Under the pieces are notes generated by a model. The model was not told the DNA's origin. It was given only the letters and a program-made list of their open reading frames with translations, and made no database searches. Positions 1 to 10,086 of a DNA stretch of 50,492 nt are shown here, one piece after another. Both the position numbers and the translations under genes were made by a program. Each line of letters starts with the position of its first letter. The stretch's first letter is position 1. Source of the DNA: an uncultured Helicobacteraceae bacterium (lineage in GTDB: Bacteria; Campylobacterota; Campylobacteria; Campylobacterales; Sulfurimonadaceae); the NCBI GenBank assembly GCA_947311765.1, contig CAMZLS010000045.1, positions 1 to 50,492 on the forward strand. Direction: 5' to 3'.

Positions 1-287
1 ATAGCTTCATTATAGTTATCCAAAACTAAAATTTCTATTGTATTGTTATGGCAAAAATTCTCAAGAGAGCTGTTGAGTTTATCTATATCTAAGCGTCTAT
101 CTCTGCAATCTATATAGAGATAGCTCTTTTTCTTACATGTAAGGAGATATTGCTTAAGTAAGATTGTTTTTCCAGATTGTGTTACACCGATAAGTTGCAA
201 AGAATTTTCATTAATAATAACTTTTCTAGGAATAAATGAGCTTACATGTAAGCCTTGCAAATAATAATCATTCAATAAACTTTCCAT
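1..287 (-). CDS. P-loop ATPase, N-terminal fragment (cut by window edge)
   Basis: The reading frame is open from an ATG at 287 to the left edge, about 95 codons. AAGAGGG lies a few bases upstream of the ATG as a ribosome binding site. Residues 37-44 read GVTQSGKT, a Walker A motif. The stretch LVLDNYNE near residue 90 fits a Walker B strand. This resembles the ATPases of the AAA_14/DUF4143 kind, which bind ATP and have no settled role; the assignment is inference from the visible N-terminus only. Two copies of TTACATGTAA lie inside the gene, encoding LHV (residues 13-15) and TC in the string LLTCKK just after the Walker A helix. It is divergent from the ribosomal operon. Confidence 0.75.
   Translation of the reverse strand, partial: MESLLNDYYLQGLHVSSFIPRKVIINENSLQLIGVTQSGKTILLKQYLLTCKKKSYLYIDCRDRRLDIDKLNSSLENFCHNNTIEILVLDNYNEA
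133..142. repeat. TTACATGTAA copy 1
   Basis: Exact palindrome with C/G flanks (CTTACATGTAAG), inside the partial ATPase gene, read as L-T-C-K. Confidence 0.95.
242..251. repeat. TTACATGTAA copy 2
   Basis: Second copy in the same ATPase gene, 99 bases after the first, C/G flanked, read as L-H-V near the N-terminus. Confidence 0.95.
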
Positions 288-379
288 AAAAACCCTCTTA
301 TTTTTGTTTAGTATTTTAACACTTCCTTATTAAAAGGAAATAAAATAACTCCAAATTAAGACCAAGCCCCCTAAAACCC

Positions 380-408
380 TTGAATTAAGAGAAATAAGTC
401 GGTATAAT
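380..408 (+). promoter_or_regulatory. Sigma-70 type promoter of the S10 operon
   Basis: TTGAAT (380-385) and TATAAT (403-408) are separated by 17 bases, an unusually complete -35/-10 pair. Transcription would start near 415, giving a leader of about 50 bases before rpsJ. The rest of 288-464 shows AT-rich DNA and no gene. Confidence 0.7.
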
Positions 409-424
409 TCCGCTCCCTTTAATA

Positions 425-442
425 GTTAGGCAGTGACCTAAC
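425..442 (+). promoter_or_regulatory. Leader hairpin before rpsJ
   Basis: GTTAGG (425-430) and CCTAAC (437-442) form a perfect 6-bp stem with the 6-base loop CAGTGA. It lies in the predicted 5' leader of the ribosomal operon, 22 bases before the rpsJ ATG. Feedback control of the S10 operon through its leader is known in E. coli via L4, but this short hairpin does not resemble that structure, so a regulatory role is only suggested. Confidence 0.4.
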
Positions 443-464
443 GAGTTCTTTATAAGGAAAAAAT

Positions 465-776
465 ATGGAAAAAATTCGTTTAAAACTTAGAGCCTATGAT
501 CATCGTGTACTCGATCGTTCAGTAGCATCTATCGTTGAAGCTGTAAAGCGTACGGGTGCGGAAATCCGCGGCCCAATCCCTTTGCCAACTAAGATTCGTA
601 AATATACAGTATTGAAGTCTGTACACGTTAATAAAGATTCACGTGAGCAGTTTGAGATTCGTATGCATGCTCGTTTGATTGATATCGTTTCTGCTACGCC
701 AGATACGGTTGACTCTCTTATGAAACTAGATCTTGCACCAGAAGTGGACGTTGAAGTTCGCTCTATGGATAAGTAA
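465..776 (+). CDS. rpsJ: Ribosomal protein S10
   Basis: First gene of the ribosomal operon. The 103-residue product matches the family length and starts [20 protein letters not shown], with the conserved GPIPLPTK segment in the middle. S10 is part of the small-subunit head and, as NusE, also joins transcription antitermination. An AAGG ribosome binding site lies 7 bases before the ATG. It is preceded by a good promoter and a leader hairpin. Confidence 0.97.
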   Translation: MEKIRLKLRAYDHRVLDRSVASIVEAVKRTGAEIRGPIPLPTKIRKYTVLKSVHVNKDSREQFEIRMHARLIDIVSATPDTVDSLMKLDLAPEVDVEVRSMDK

Positions 777-786
777 GGAGTAACTG

Positions 787-1362
787 ATGGAATATATTGT
801 TGAAAAAATCGGCATGAGCCGTACAATCACAGTACCAGCTAAACCTGTTACCCTTCTTAAAGTGGTAGAGGTTAAAGTATGTGAAGTAAATGATGGCACT
901 GCTATCGTTGCTTACAGTAATGGTAAAAAAACAAATAAAACAGTTGAAGGTAAACAGAAGAAATATGATATTTCTGCTGACTTCAATCGCTTTGAAACAA
1001 TGGAAGTTGCTAACACAGAGGCAGGTGATTTAGATCTTGCTCCACTGAGTGAAGCTACTGTTGTAAAAACGAGTTTTAATACTAAAGGTCGCGGTTTTAC
1101 TGGTGTTATGAAACGCTGGAATTTCGGTGGTGGACCAGCTGCACACGGTCACCGTTTTCATAGAACGGGTGGTTCAATCGGTAATGCTGAGTGGCCAGGT
1201 CGTGTAATGAAGGGTCGTAAAATGGCAGGACAACACGGTAATACTAAAAATACAGTAAAAAATGAGATTCTTTCATTTGATGCTGAAAATGGAGTATTAG
1301 CTGTTATTGGTTCTGTGTCAGGTCCAAATGGTGGACTAGGTCGTATAAAGGTTGTTAAATAA
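787..1362 (+). CDS. rplC: Ribosomal protein L3
   Basis: 191-residue large-subunit protein, somewhat shorter than the E. coli protein. The conserved loop reaching the peptidyl transferase centre is visible as [13 protein letters not shown] around residues 137-149. Ribosome binding site TAAGGAG, which includes the rpsJ stop codon, sits 6 bases before the ATG. Its last stop base is the first base of the rplD ATG (TAATG), so the two are probably translationally coupled. Confidence 0.97.
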   Translation: MEYIVEKIGMSRTITVPAKPVTLLKVVEVKVCEVNDGTAIVAYSNGKKTNKTVEGKQKKYDISADFNRFETMEVANTEAGDLDLAPLSEATVVKTSFNTKGRGFTGVMKRWNFGGGPAAHGHRFHRTGGSIGNAEWPGRVMKGRKMAGQHGNTKNTVKNEILSFDAENGVLAVIGSVSGPNGGLGRIKVVK

Positions 1363-1973
1363 TGAGCGCTATTGTACTTAATGAAAATTTTGAAAAAGCA
1401 TCTGAGCTAGCATTACCAGAGAGCTTTGAGGGTATCCACTCTCATAACCTTTATCTGTATGTAAAATCATATCAAGCAGCACTTCGTGCGAATACTGCAA
1501 CGGCCAAAGGTCGTTCAGAAGTTCGTGGTGGTGGTAAAAAACCATGGGCTCAAAAAGGTCGTGGTGGTGCTCGTGCTGGTTCTACTCGTTCTCCTATCTG
1601 GGTAGGTGGTGGTAAGGCTTTTGGGCCGAGCAACAACCGTAACTATATCCAAAAAGTGAACAAAAAACAGAAAAAACTTGCATTGAATTTTGCTCTTGAT
1701 GAGCATTCAAAAGCAGGGTCGTTATATGTTGTTGATAGCATTAACGTAGAGTCTGGTAAAACAAAAGATGCAAAAGCTATCTTTGATAAAATCGGTGCTC
1801 GTGATGTATTGTTTGTAAAAGCAATCCTAGATGAAAAATCATTTTTAGCATTCCGCAATATCGACTCTTCTTATTTGATTGAAGAGCACGAACTTAACGC
1901 CTACCTTGTAGCGACATATCGCGCAATAGTTGTTGAGAAAGCGGTTTGGGAAAACCTGAGTAAAGAGGCATAG
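1362..1973 (+). CDS. rplD: Ribosomal protein L4
   Basis: 203 residues. The basic extended loop that lines the exit tunnel is clear at about residues 47-85, with [19 protein letters not shown] and the following tryptophan. In E. coli L4 represses its own operon; whether this holds here is unknown. The start overlaps the rplC stop by one base and the next gene follows with no spacer. Confidence 0.97.
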   Translation: MSAIVLNENFEKASELALPESFEGIHSHNLYLYVKSYQAALRANTATAKGRSEVRGGGKKPWAQKGRGGARAGSTRSPIWVGGGKAFGPSNNRNYIQKVNKKQKKLALNFALDEHSKAGSLYVVDSINVESGKTKDAKAIFDKIGARDVLFVKAILDEKSFLAFRNIDSSYLIEEHELNAYLVATYRAIVVEKAVWENLSKEA

Positions 1974-2255
1974 ATGGCAGATATTACAGATATTAAATCA
2001 ATAATTTATACTGAAAAGACTTTAGCTCTTCAAGAAGATGGTGTTGTAGTAGTACAAACGTCTCCGCGTATGACTAAATCAGGTCTTAAAGAGGTGTTTC
2101 GTGAGTATTTTGGAATTATTCCTACAAAGATCAACTCACTAAACCAAGCGGGAAAAGTAAAACGTTTCCGTGGTGTTACTGGTAAACAAAATAACTTTAA
2201 AAAGTTTTATGTGACTTTACCAGAAGGCGCAGCAATTGAAAGTTTGGCGGTTTAA
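1974..2255 (+). CDS. rplW: Ribosomal protein L23
   Basis: 93 residues, normal length. L23 sits at the tunnel exit and is the docking site for signal recognition particle and trigger factor. The family motif YTEKTLAL appears at residues 12-19 and FREYFGI with KINSLN near residues 42-58. It begins on the base after the rplD stop. Confidence 0.95.
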   Translation: MADITDIKSIIYTEKTLALQEDGVVVVQTSPRMTKSGLKEVFREYFGIIPTKINSLNQAGKVKRFRGVTGKQNNFKKFYVTLPEGAAIESLAV

Positions 2256-2257
2256 TT

Positions 2258-3103
2258 ATGGCTATTAAAACATACAGACCATTAACACCGAGTCGTCGGT
2301 TTTATACAAACGTTGATAGTAGCGATATTACAGCAAAAGCATCAGTTCGTTCACTTCTTGTAAAACTTCCTGCACATGCTGGACGCAATAACAATGGACG
2401 CATCACTTCTCGTCATAGACAAGCAGGTGCTAAAAAACTTTATCGTATTATCGATTTCAAACGTAACAAGTTAAATATTCCAGCAACAGTAGCTGCAATT
2501 GAGTACGATCCATATCGTAACTGTCGTATTGCACTTCTTAACTATGCAGATGGTGAAAAACGTTATATCATTCAACCAAAAGGTTTGAATGTAGGTGATG
2601 TTATTAGCACAGCAGATGCAGGACTAGATATCAAAACTGGTAACGCAATGAAACTGATGAATATCCCTGTGGGTACATTAGTGCATAATATTGAGCTTAA
2701 ACCTGGTAAAGGCGGACAGATGGTTCGTTCTGCTGGTGGATCTGCTCAAATTATGGGTCGTGATGGTAAATACGTTTCACTACGTCTTCCATCTTCAGAA
2801 ATGCGTCTTGTTTTAGGTGAGTGTATTGCTACTATCGGTTCTGTTGGAAACGAAGAGTTTGCTAATATCGTTATCGCTAAAGCAGGTCGTCAACGTCACT
2901 TAGGGAAACGTCCACAGACTCGTGGTTCTGCAATGAACCCGATTGATCACCCGCACGGTGGTGGTGAAGGTAAAACGAACTCAGGTCGTCACCCAGTTAC
3001 TCCATGGGGTAAACCGACTAAAGGTGCGAAAACACGTCGTAAAAAAGCAAGTGATAAACTTATTATTACACGTCGTAAACCAAATGCGAAAAGGGTAGGT
3101 TAA
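2258..3103 (+). CDS. rplB: Ribosomal protein L2
   Basis: 281 residues. The RNA-binding core is recognisable in [20 protein letters not shown] (residues 45-64), and the C-terminal peptidyl-transferase segment in [15 protein letters not shown] with the histidine HPVTPWG. L2 is among the most conserved large-subunit proteins. It lies two bases after rplW. Confidence 0.97.
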   Translation: MAIKTYRPLTPSRRFYTNVDSSDITAKASVRSLLVKLPAHAGRNNNGRITSRHRQAGAKKLYRIIDFKRNKLNIPATVAAIEYDPYRNCRIALLNYADGEKRYIIQPKGLNVGDVISTADAGLDIKTGNAMKLMNIPVGTLVHNIELKPGKGGQMVRSAGGSAQIMGRDGKYVSLRLPSSEMRLVLGECIATIGSVGNEEFANIVIAKAGRQRHLGKRPQTRGSAMNPIDHPHGGGEGKTNSGRHPVTPWGKPTKGAKTRRKKASDKLIITRRKPNAKRVG

Positions 3104-3104
3104 G

Positions 3105-3380
3105 ATGGCTCGTTCAATAAAAAAAGGTCCATTTGTTGACGATCACTTAATGAAAAAAGTGCTCGCAGCTAAAGAAGAAAAAAGTAAAAAACCAATCAAA
3201 ACATGGTCACGTCGTTCAACGATTTTACCAGAGATGATCGGTTTAACTTTAAACGTTCATAACGGTCGCCAATTTGTTCCTGTTTATATAACAGAGAACC
3301 ATATTGGTTATAAACTTGGTGAATTTGCACCGACACGTACATTTAAGGGCCATAAGGGCTCTGTTCAGAAGAAGGTGTAG
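3105..3380 (+). CDS. rpsS: Ribosomal protein S19
   Basis: 91 residues beginning [19 protein letters not shown] and ending with the conserved [14 protein letters not shown]. It binds 16S rRNA in the head with S13. One base separates it from rplB. Confidence 0.96.
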   Translation: MARSIKKGPFVDDHLMKKVLAAKEEKSKKPIKTWSRRSTILPEMIGLTLNVHNGRQFVPVYITENHIGYKLGEFAPTRTFKGHKGSVQKKV

Positions 3381-3382
3381 TC

Positions 3383-3700
3383 GTGGCTAGAGCATTATTA
3401 AAATTCATTCGTGTTTCACCAATCAAATCACGTCTTATTGCGCGTGAAGTTCAAGGTATGAATGCTGAAGAGGCACTAGCTGCTTTAGAATTCACTCCAA
3501 ATAAAGCTGCAAAAATCATCTCTAAAGTTATTGCATCAGCAGTAGCAAATAGTGGTGAAGAAGCAGAAGATTGTATCATTAAATCTTGTCGTGTTGACAA
3601 TGGTCCGGTTTTAAAACGTTTCCGTCCACGTGCTCGTGGAATGGCTTCGGGTATCCGTAAACCAACAGCACATATCTTAGTAGAAGTAGAGGGCAAATAA
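3383..3700 (+). CDS. rplV: Ribosomal protein L22
   Basis: 105 residues, starting at a GTG two bases after the rpsS stop; no upstream ATG fits the frame. The start [18 protein letters not shown] matches the family N-terminus. The long hairpin toward the tunnel is represented by [20 protein letters not shown] near the C-terminus. Confidence 0.95.
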   Translation: MARALLKFIRVSPIKSRLIAREVQGMNAEEALAALEFTPNKAAKIISKVIASAVANSGEEAEDCIIKSCRVDNGPVLKRFRPRARGMASGIRKPTAHILVEVEGK

Positions 3701-3701
3701 T

Positions 3702-4409
3702 ATGGGTCATAAAGTTAATCCTATTGGTCTTCGCCTTGGCATCAACCGTAACTGGGAGAGCCGCTGGTATCCAAATTTTAAATCTGCACCAGCAAGTTTA
3801 GGCGAAGATCACAAAATCCGTACTTTCTTGAAAAAAGAGCTTTACTATGCTGGTGTTTCTAACATCATCATTGAGCGTACGGCAAAACGTCTTCGTGTTA
3901 CTATTGTAGCAGCGCGTCCTGGTATCATTATTGGTAAAAAAGGTGCGGATATTGAGAAGCTAAAAGGGAGCCTTCAAGTGTTGATTGGTAAGCCTATCGC
4001 TGTTAATATCAAAGAAGAGAAAAAAGCACAAGCTTCTGCACAACTCGTAGCAGAAAATGTTGCAACACAACTTGAGCGTCGTGTTGCTTTTAGACGTGCT
4101 ATGAAAAAAGTGATGCAAGGTGCTCAGCGTTCAGGCGCTAAGGGTATCAAAATTGCTGTTGCTGGTCGTCTTGGTGGTGCTGAAATGGCACGTACTGAGT
4201 GGTATCTTGAGGGACGTGTTCCTCTTCATACTCTTCGTGCAAAAATCGATTACGGTTTTGCTGAAGCGAACACTACTTACGGAATCATTGGTATTAAAGT
4301 ATGGATCTTCAAAGGTGAAGTTCTTACAAAAGGTATCCAAGCAGAAGCAAAAGAAGAGAAGCGTGAGCGTCGTCCTAAGCGTGCACCACGTGAAAGAAAG
4401 GCGGACTAA
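3702..4409 (+). CDS. rpsC: Ribosomal protein S3
   Basis: 235 residues. The N-terminal domain begins [17 protein letters not shown] domain with the GxxG loop is visible in [17 protein letters not shown] around residues 73-89. The C-terminal tail is a basic and acidic stretch ([17 protein letters not shown]). S3 lies at the mRNA entry site of the small subunit. Confidence 0.97.
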   Translation: MGHKVNPIGLRLGINRNWESRWYPNFKSAPASLGEDHKIRTFLKKELYYAGVSNIIIERTAKRLRVTIVAARPGIIIGKKGADIEKLKGSLQVLIGKPIAVNIKEEKKAQASAQLVAENVATQLERRVAFRRAMKKVMQGAQRSGAKGIKIAVAGRLGGAEMARTEWYLEGRVPLHTLRAKIDYGFAEANTTYGIIGIKVWIFKGEVLTKGIQAEAKEEKRERRPKRAPRERKAD

Positions 4410-4412
4410 ACC

Positions 4413-4838
4413 ATGTTAATGCCAAAAAGAACAAAATATCGTAAAATGATGAAAGGCCGTAATCGTGGTTATGCGCGTAGCGGTTATACTCTAGCATTTG
4501 GTGATATCGCACTTAAAGCAACAGAGGCAGGTCGTATCACTTCACGTCAAATTGAAGCGGCTCGTATTACTGCGACTCGTCATATTAAACGTCAAGGTAA
4601 AATCTGGATTCGTGTTTTTCCTGCTAAACCATTAACTGCAAAGCCTCTTGAAACTCGTATGGGTAAGGGTAAAGGTCCAGTTGATAAATGGGTAATGAAC
4701 ATTAAACCAGGTCGTATTATCTTTGAAATGGGTGGTATTCCAGAAGATGTTGCTCGCGAAGCATTAACACTTGCTATGCATAAGTTGCCATTTAAAACTA
4801 AGATTGTCACACAGGAGATGAATAATGAAATATTCTGA
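4413..4838 (+). CDS. rplP: Ribosomal protein L16
   Basis: 141 residues, beginning [19 protein letters not shown]. The first ATG is preferred because the family begins ML-x-PKRTK. L16 helps position A-site tRNA. The gene's last 14 bases overlap the start of rpmC, which points to coupled translation. Confidence 0.96.
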   Translation: MLMPKRTKYRKMMKGRNRGYARSGYTLAFGDIALKATEAGRITSRQIEAARITATRHIKRQGKIWIRVFPAKPLTAKPLETRMGKGKGPVDKWVMNIKPGRIIFEMGGIPEDVAREALTLAMHKLPFKTKIVTQEMNNEIF

Positions 4839-5010
4839 TTTGACAGAAAAGAGTACAGCAGATCTTCAAGCAATGCTTAAAGAGAAAAAAACTGAGCTTT
4901 TCACTATGAAGATCAAACAAAAAATGATGCAACTATCTAACACGACTGAGCTTCGTGTTGCTAAAAAAGATATTGCACGTATCAATACTGCACTTAGTGC
5001 AGCGAAATAA
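4825..5010 (+). CDS. rpmC: Ribosomal protein L29
   Basis: 61 residues of two helices, starting [20 protein letters not shown], typical for L29 at the tunnel exit beside L23. Its ribosome binding site (CAGGAG) is inside the end of rplP. Confidence 0.93.
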   Translation: MKYSDLTEKSTADLQAMLKEKKTELFTMKIKQKMMQLSNTTELRVAKKDIARINTALSAAK

Positions 5011-5019
5011 GGGGCGTTG

Positions 5020-5268
5020 ATGAGTAAACGTGAAATTCAAGGTAATGTTATTAAAGTTGCCGGTGACAAGACAGTAACAATTCTTACTGAACGCCGTGTA
5101 ATGCACTCTCGTTACCATAAAGTTGTAAAACGTTTCAAAAAGTACCTTGTACATGATGAAAGCAATCAGCTTAAAGTTGGTGATGAAATTGTTGCGGTTG
5201 AGTGCCGTCCAATGTCAAAATCTAAAAACTTTGAGCTTAAAAGTGTTGTTAAAGGAGCGCAGGGATGA
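5020..5268 (+). CDS. rpsQ: Ribosomal protein S17
   Basis: 82 residues of OB fold. The ATG at 5020 is chosen over the TTG at 5017 because AAGGGG ends seven bases before it and because [12 protein letters not shown] matches the family start. Conserved internal segment [20 protein letters not shown]. The stop overlaps the rplN ATG. Confidence 0.94.
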   Translation: MSKREIQGNVIKVAGDKTVTILTERRVMHSRYHKVVKRFKKYLVHDESNQLKVGDEIVAVECRPMSKSKNFELKSVVKGAQG

Positions 5269-5633
5269 TACAGAGTTTTTCTCGTCTTAATGTTGCTGAT
5301 AACACTGGTGCAAAAGAGATCATGTGTATCAAAGTACTTGGTGGATCAAAACGTCGTTACGCATCTGTAGGTGACGTTATAGTTGCTTCAGTAAAAAAAG
5401 CGACACCAACAGGTAAGGTAAAAAAAGGTCAGGTTATTAAAGCTGTTATCGTTCGTACTCGCAAAGAAGTACAACGCGAGAATGGTTCATTAATTCGTTT
5501 TGATGATAATGCAGCGGTAATCCTTGACACAAAACAAGAGCCTATTGGTACTCGTATTTTTGGCCCTGTTGCTCGTGAAGTTCGATATTCAGGTTTTATG
5601 AAAATCGTATCTCTTGCTCCGGAGGTTGTATAG
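5265..5633 (+). CDS. rplN: Ribosomal protein L14
   Basis: 122 residues, exactly the usual length. It starts [19 protein letters not shown] and contains VVRTRKE-like segment [15 protein letters not shown]. The ATGA overlap with rpsQ indicates coupling; rplX follows with no gap. Confidence 0.96.
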   Translation: MIQSFSRLNVADNTGAKEIMCIKVLGGSKRRYASVGDVIVASVKKATPTGKVKKGQVIKAVIVRTRKEVQRENGSLIRFDDNAAVILDTKQEPIGTRIFGPVAREVRYSGFMKIVSLAPEVV

Positions 5634-5864
5634 ATGGCAAAGTTCAATTTTAAAAAGGGTGATACAGTAGAGATTCTTGCTGGTGACGATAAAGGCACTA
5701 AAGCAGAAGTTCTTGAAGTTATGCCTAAGAAAAATAAGGTAATCGTTTCTGGTGTTAAAACTGTGAAAAAAGCGATTAAACCTACTGAAGAGAATCCTCA
5801 AGGTGGCTTTCAAACAAAAGAGATGCCTATTGATGCTTCAAATGTAAAAAAAGTGGAGGCGTAG
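5634..5864 (+). CDS. rplX: Ribosomal protein L24
   Basis: 76 residues, shorter than the ~104 of E. coli. A KOW motif is clear near the N-terminus ([20 protein letters not shown]). L24 is an early assembly protein. No frameshift is visible and the stop is followed after three bases by rplE, so I take the short length as real. Confidence 0.93.
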   Translation: MAKFNFKKGDTVEILAGDDKGTKAEVLEVMPKKNKVIVSGVKTVKKAIKPTEENPQGGFQTKEMPIDASNVKKVEA

Positions 5865-5867
5865 TTT

Positions 5868-6419
5868 ATGGCACGTATGAAAGATAAGTACCTTGCTCTT
5901 AAGCCTCAACTTAAAGAGCAACTTGAAATTAAAAATGAGATGCAGATTCCTAAAGTAGAAAAGATCATGATTACTGTGGGTGCTGGTTTTGCGATGAAAG
6001 ATAACAAGCTTATCCAAAACATTCAAGACACTATCAGCCTTATTGCTGGTCAGCATGCTGCTGTAGTTATGGCTAAGAAATCAGTTGCAGGATTTAAAGT
6101 ACGTGAAGGAATGCCAGTTGGTGTTAAAGTAACTCTTCGTGGTGAAAACATGTACAACTTCCTTGATAAACTTATCTCTATTGCACTGCCTCGTATGAAA
6201 GACTTCCGTGGTGTGCCACGTAATGGTTTTGATGGTCGTGGTAACTACAACTTTGGTTTGACTGAGCAGTTGATTTTCCCAGAAGTTAGCTATGACTCAA
6301 TCATGCAAATTCACGGTATGAATATCACTGTGGTAACAACAGCAGCAAGTGACAAAGAAGGGTTCGCTCTTTTAGAAGCTCTTGGCATGCCATTTAGTAA
6401 AGGGGCAAATAATGGCTAA
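5868..6419 (+). CDS. rplE: Ribosomal protein L5
   Basis: 183 residues. It has the family segments [14 protein letters not shown] and [19 protein letters not shown] followed by DFRGV and [10 protein letters not shown]5 binds 5S rRNA in the central protuberance. Its last 8 bases overlap rpsN. Confidence 0.96.
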   Translation: MARMKDKYLALKPQLKEQLEIKNEMQIPKVEKIMITVGAGFAMKDNKLIQNIQDTISLIAGQHAAVVMAKKSVAGFKVREGMPVGVKVTLRGENMYNFLDKLISIALPRMKDFRGVPRNGFDGRGNYNFGLTEQLIFPEVSYDSIMQIHGMNITVVTTAASDKEGFALLEALGMPFSKGANNG

Positions 6420-6597
6420 AAAGTCAATGATTGCAAAGCAAAAACGCACTCCTAAGTTTAAGGTTCGTGCTTATACTCGTTGTCAGATCTGTGGTCGTCC
6501 ACACTCTGTAATTCGTGATTTCGGAATATGCCGTATCTGCTTTAGAAAAATGGCAAATGAAGGTTTAATCCCAGGTGTTAGAAAGTCAAGCTGGTAA
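6412..6597 (+). CDS. rpsN: Ribosomal protein S14, zinc-binding short form
   Basis: 61 residues. The ATG at 6412, inside the end of rplE, is chosen because [20 protein letters not shown] is the family start; an in-frame upstream ATG at 6382 would add an unrelated tail. Four cysteines in CQICGR and CRICFR form the zinc site of the short (C+) S14. An AGGGG ribosome binding site is in rplE. Confidence 0.95.
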   Translation: MAKKSMIAKQKRTPKFKVRAYTRCQICGRPHSVIRDFGICRICFRKMANEGLIPGVRKSSW

Positions 6598-6654
6598 ACA
6601 GCTCGATACTCCTAGCAATAGCTGTCGAAAGACTAGCAATAATAAGGAAAATAA
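6598..6654 (+). other. 57-base gap between rpsN and rpsH
   Basis: This is the largest gap within the operon. ACAGCT (6598-6603) pairs with AGCTGT (6620-6625), and CTAGCAATA occurs twice (6612-6620 and 6633-6641). An AAGGAA ribosome binding site precedes rpsH. The stem could serve in mRNA processing or control by S8, which represses the spc operon in E. coli, but nothing here matches the known S8 site. Confidence 0.35.
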
Positions 6655-7050
6655 ATGGTTAATGATTTAATATCAGATTCTTTGACACGTATTCGTAATG
6701 CGGGTATGCGTCGTCTTGATGTTACAACACTTTTACACTCTAAATCTGTAGAAGCAGTTGTAGCTATCTTAGTTGATAAGGGCTACATAGAGAGCTTTAA
6801 TGTTATTGAAAATGGCGTAAAAAAATCTATCAATGTAGTTTTAAAGTATGATGAAAATGGTCGTACAGTTATCAATGAAATGAAACGTGTTTCTAAGCCT
6901 GGACGCCGTGTCTATAAAGGTAAAGAAGATATCAAACGTTTCAAAAATGGTTACGGTACTATTATCGTTTCAACTTCAAAAGGTATTCTTGCTAATGATA
7001 AAGCTTATGAGCTTGGTCTTGGTGGCGAAGTCCTTTGTACAGTATGGTAG
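6655..7050 (+). CDS. rpsH: Ribosomal protein S8
   Basis: 131 residues, starting [20 protein letters not shown]. The C-terminal RNA-binding motif is present ([32 protein letters not shown]). S8 binds the central domain of 16S rRNA. Confidence 0.96.
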   Translation: MVNDLISDSLTRIRNAGMRRLDVTTLLHSKSVEAVVAILVDKGYIESFNVIENGVKKSINVVLKYDENGRTVINEMKRVSKPGRRVYKGKEDIKRFKNGYGTIIVSTSKGILANDKAYELGLGGEVLCTVW

Positions 7051-7060
7051 GGGGTAGGTT

Positions 7061-7597
7061 ATGAGTCGTATTGGTAAAAAACCTGTTTCTGTTCCATCTG
7101 AAATAAAAGTTGCAATTAATGGTGATGAGATTACTTTTGAAAAAGGTAAAATCAAAGAAGTTCTTGATACTAAAGGCAATGTAGATTTTTCATTTGAAGA
7201 TAATACATTAACTTTTGCTACAAAATCTGATGATCGTAAAGATCGTGCATTTTGGGGAACATACCGTGCCTTAGCTGCAAATATCGTAACTGGTTTAACA
7301 ACAGGTTACACGAGACAACTTGAGATCAATGGTGTTGGTTACCGTGCTGCCGTTAAAGGTAAGGTACTTAACCTACAACTTGGTCACTCTCACGATATCA
7401 ATTACCCACTTCCAGAGGGTCTTGAAGCAGTAGTAGAGAAGAATGTGATTACACTTAAGAGTCATAACAAACAGACACTTGGTCAAGTGGCATCAGAGAT
7501 TCGTGCATTTCGTCCACCAGAGCCTTACAAAGGTAAAGGTGTTAAATACATGGATGAGCATATCGTGCGTAAAGCCGGTAAAACAGCTAAGAAATAA
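7061..7597 (+). CDS. rplF: Ribosomal protein L6
   Basis: 178 residues of two repeated domains, starting [17 protein letters not shown]. The conserved C-terminal segment is [17 protein letters not shown] near residues 148-164. L6 lies near the GTPase centre of the large subunit. It is ten bases after rpsH, with a GGGG-type ribosome binding site. Confidence 0.96.
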   Translation: MSRIGKKPVSVPSEIKVAINGDEITFEKGKIKEVLDTKGNVDFSFEDNTLTFATKSDDRKDRAFWGTYRALAANIVTGLTTGYTRQLEINGVGYRAAVKGKVLNLQLGHSHDINYPLPEGLEAVVEKNVITLKSHNKQTLGQVASEIRAFRPPEPYKGKGVKYMDEHIVRKAGKTAKK

Positions 7598-7609
7598 GGG
7601 AGGCGTATA

Positions 7610-7966
7610 ATGACAGCTAAAGATTTAAAAGCAAAAGTAGCAAGACGTCTTAAACGTAAGCGTCGTATTCGTGCAAAAATTTCAGGCACATCGGCAATGC
7701 CTCGTGTTTCTGTTTTTCGCTCTAACCGTTATTTGAGTGCACAAGCTATAGATGATACTACATCAACAACATTAGCTCACATTAACTCAAAAACATTGGC
7801 ATTAAAAGCAAACAAAGAAGATGCAGCTAAATTGGGTGAAGCTTTCGCAGCAACACTTAAAGCCGCAGGCATGACTGAAGTTGTTTTCGACCGTAATGGT
7901 TACCAATATCATGGCGTTGTAGCTGCGTTTGGTGACGCACTTCGTGCTAATGAAATCAAGTTTTAA
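7610..7966 (+). CDS. rplR: Ribosomal protein L18
   Basis: 118 residues. A basic N-terminus ([18 protein letters not shown]) is followed by [15 protein letters not shown] and the C-terminal [20 protein letters not shown]. It binds 5S rRNA together with L5. Confidence 0.95.
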   Translation: MTAKDLKAKVARRLKRKRRIRAKISGTSAMPRVSVFRSNRYLSAQAIDDTTSTTLAHINSKTLALKANKEDAAKLGEAFAATLKAAGMTEVVFDRNGYQYHGVVAAFGDALRANEIKF

Positions 7967-7975
7967 GGGCTGATG

Positions 7976-8419
7976 ATGAATGATATCAACAGAGAAGATT
8001 TTGAAGAATCGATCGTAAACATCGGTCGTGTAACAAAAGTTGTAAAGGGTGGTCGTCGTTTTCGCTTCACTGCTCTTATCGTTGTTGGCGATAAAAAAGG
8101 CACTGTAGGTTACGGTGTTGGTAAAGCCAAAGAAGTTCCAGATGCTATCAAAAAAGCAGTAGATAATGCGTTTAAAAACCTGACTACTGTAAGCATTAAA
8201 GGGACAACAGTAGCACATGATATTGAGCATAAATATAATGCTTCTCGCGTACTACTTAAGCCAGCGTCTGAGGGTACTGGGGTTATCGCTGGTGGTGCGA
8301 TGCGTCCAGTTCTTGAGCTTGCAGGAATCCAAGATATCTTAACGAAATCTTTAGGTTCAAATAATCCAAATACTGTTGTTCGTGCTACAATTGAAGCACT
8401 TTCACGTCTAAAAGGATAA
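7976..8419 (+). CDS. rpsE: Ribosomal protein S5
   Basis: 147 residues from the second of two adjacent ATG codons. AAGGG at 7965-7969 is 6 bases from 7976 and only 3 from 7973, so the second is preferred; [19 protein letters not shown] also fits. The S5 motif [21 protein letters not shown] is visible near residue 20, and the C-terminal domain has [14 protein letters not shown]5 acts in decoding accuracy. Confidence 0.94.
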   Translation: MNDINREDFEESIVNIGRVTKVVKGGRRFRFTALIVVGDKKGTVGYGVGKAKEVPDAIKKAVDNAFKNLTTVSIKGTTVAHDIEHKYNASRVLLKPASEGTGVIAGGAMRPVLELAGIQDILTKSLGSNNPNTVVRATIEALSRLKG

Positions 8420-8422
8420 GGT

Positions 8423-8821
8423 ATGGCATTAGAAAACTTAACGCCTGCAGAGGGTTCGACTCATTCACGTAAGCGTGTAGGTCGTGGGCACTCTACAGGC
8501 TGGGGAAAAACAGCAGCGCGTGGACAAAATGGTCAAAAATCACGTTCAGGTTACAAGCGTAAGCGTAACTTTGAGGGTGGTCAGCAACCTCTTGCAAAGC
8601 GTATGCCAAAAATTGGTTTCTTCTCTCGTAACATTAAACCATATGTGATTAATGTTGAGCGTATTACTGTAGTAGCACAGCTTGAGGAAATTACAGTAGA
8701 ATCAATTCGTGCGGTTCATAAGATTGGTAAATCTGTGACTCGTGTCAAACTTGTTGGAGCATCTGCTGCGCATTTAGCTTCAAAAATTAAAGACGAAAAC
8801 GTTACTACAACTGGCAAATAA
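8423..8821 (+). CDS. rplO: Ribosomal protein L15
   Basis: 132 residues with the glycine- and arginine-rich N-terminus ([19 protein letters not shown]) and [15 protein letters not shown]. It follows rpsE by three bases, leaving no room for rpmD (L30), which many bacteria have here. The last stop base is shared with the secY ATG. Confidence 0.96.
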   Translation: MALENLTPAEGSTHSRKRVGRGHSTGWGKTAARGQNGQKSRSGYKRKRNFEGGQQPLAKRMPKIGFFSRNIKPYVINVERITVVAQLEEITVESIRAVHKIGKSVTRVKLVGASAAHLASKIKDENVTTTGK

Positions 8822-10083
8822 TGAACAAGCAATTAGTAAACAAGATCCTTATAACGATCGGGTTTCTCTTTCTGTACCGTTTACTGGCATATGTGCCAGT
8901 ACCTGGTGTTGACACGGCAGTAATTGCCTCATTTTTTGACTCTCACGCATCTGACTCTCTCGGACTTTTCAATATGTTTAGCGGTAAAGCTATTCAAAGA
9001 CTCTCTATTATTTCTCTTGGTATTATGCCTTATATCACTGCTTCGATTATCATGGAATTGCTCGCTGCAACTTTTCCAAATCTAGGACAGATGAAAAAAG
9101 AGCGTGATGGTATGGTGAAGTATATGCAAATCATCCGTTATGCAACGATTGCTATTACTGTAATTCAAGCAGTTGGCGTTAGCGTTGGTCTGCAAAGTCT
9201 TACAGGGCCTGATGGCAATAGTGCTATCTTGGTTGATCAAAACACATTTATTCTTGTAGCGGTTGTTTCTATGCTTGCGGGTACAATGCTATTGATGTGG
9301 ATTGGTGAACAGATTACACAGAGTGGGATTGGTAATGGTATATCATTAATCATCTTTGCAGGTATCGTCTCTTCAATTCCTGGTGCAATTGCGCACTCTG
9401 TGACTATGATTAATACAGGTGCTATGAGTTTTATTGTCTTAATTGGTATTTTACTCTTAGTTCTTGCGACTGTTTTTGTGATTATATATGTTGAGCTTGG
9501 TGAACGCCGTATTCCGGTAACGTATGCTAAGAAAACAATGATGCAAAATCAGAACAAGCGTGTAATGAATTATATTCCTATCAAGGTAAATTTATCTGGT
9601 GTTATTCCAGTTATCTTTGCGTCGGCTATTTTGATGTTTCCGATGACAGTGCTTTCAACAAGTACCAATCCAGTGATTCAAAGTATTACAGACTATTTGA
9701 ATCCAAATAGTTACTTTTTTAACTTTTTGACCTTTATGTTTGTTGTCTTTTTTGCATATTTTTATGCATCAATTGTCTTCAATGCAAAAGATATTTCAGA
9801 TAATCTTAAAAAGCAAGGTGGATTTATTCCTGGTGTGCGTCCTGGTGTTGCAACGGCAGAGTTTTTAAATGAAACTGCAAGTCGTTTAACATTTAGTGGT
9901 GCTATCTATCTTGGACTTGTGGCAACTTTACCGTTTATGATTATCAAAGGGATGGGCGTGCCTTTCTTCTTTGGTGGTACTGCGGTTTTAATCGTTGTTC
10001 AAGTTGCTCTTGATACCATGCGTAAAATTGAGGCTCAAGTTTATATGAGCAAGTATGAAACTCTTAGCGCGGTAGGTCTATAA
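8821..10083 (+). CDS. secY: Protein translocase subunit SecY
   Basis: 420 residues of about ten hydrophobic segments. Family landmarks include YRLLAYVPVPGVD near residue 20, the cytosolic loop ERRIPVTYAKK around residue 228, and GGFIPGVRPGVATAEFLN near residue 335. SecY forms the membrane channel for secreted and membrane proteins. Its TAATG junction with rplO suggests coupling to ribosomal protein synthesis. Confidence 0.97.
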   Translation: MNKQLVNKILITIGFLFLYRLLAYVPVPGVDTAVIASFFDSHASDSLGLFNMFSGKAIQRLSIISLGIMPYITASIIMELLAATFPNLGQMKKERDGMVKYMQIIRYATIAITVIQAVGVSVGLQSLTGPDGNSAILVDQNTFILVAVVSMLAGTMLLMWIGEQITQSGIGNGISLIIFAGIVSSIPGAIAHSVTMINTGAMSFIVLIGILLLVLATVFVIIYVELGERRIPVTYAKKTMMQNQNKRVMNYIPIKVNLSGVIPVIFASAILMFPMTVLSTSTNPVIQSITDYLNPNSYFFNFLTFMFVVFFAYFYASIVFNAKDISDNLKKQGGFIPGVRPGVATAEFLNETASRLTFSGAIYLGLVATLPFMIIKGMGVPFFFGGTAVLIVVQVALDTMRKIEAQVYMSKYETLSAVGL

Positions 10084-10086
10084 CCC

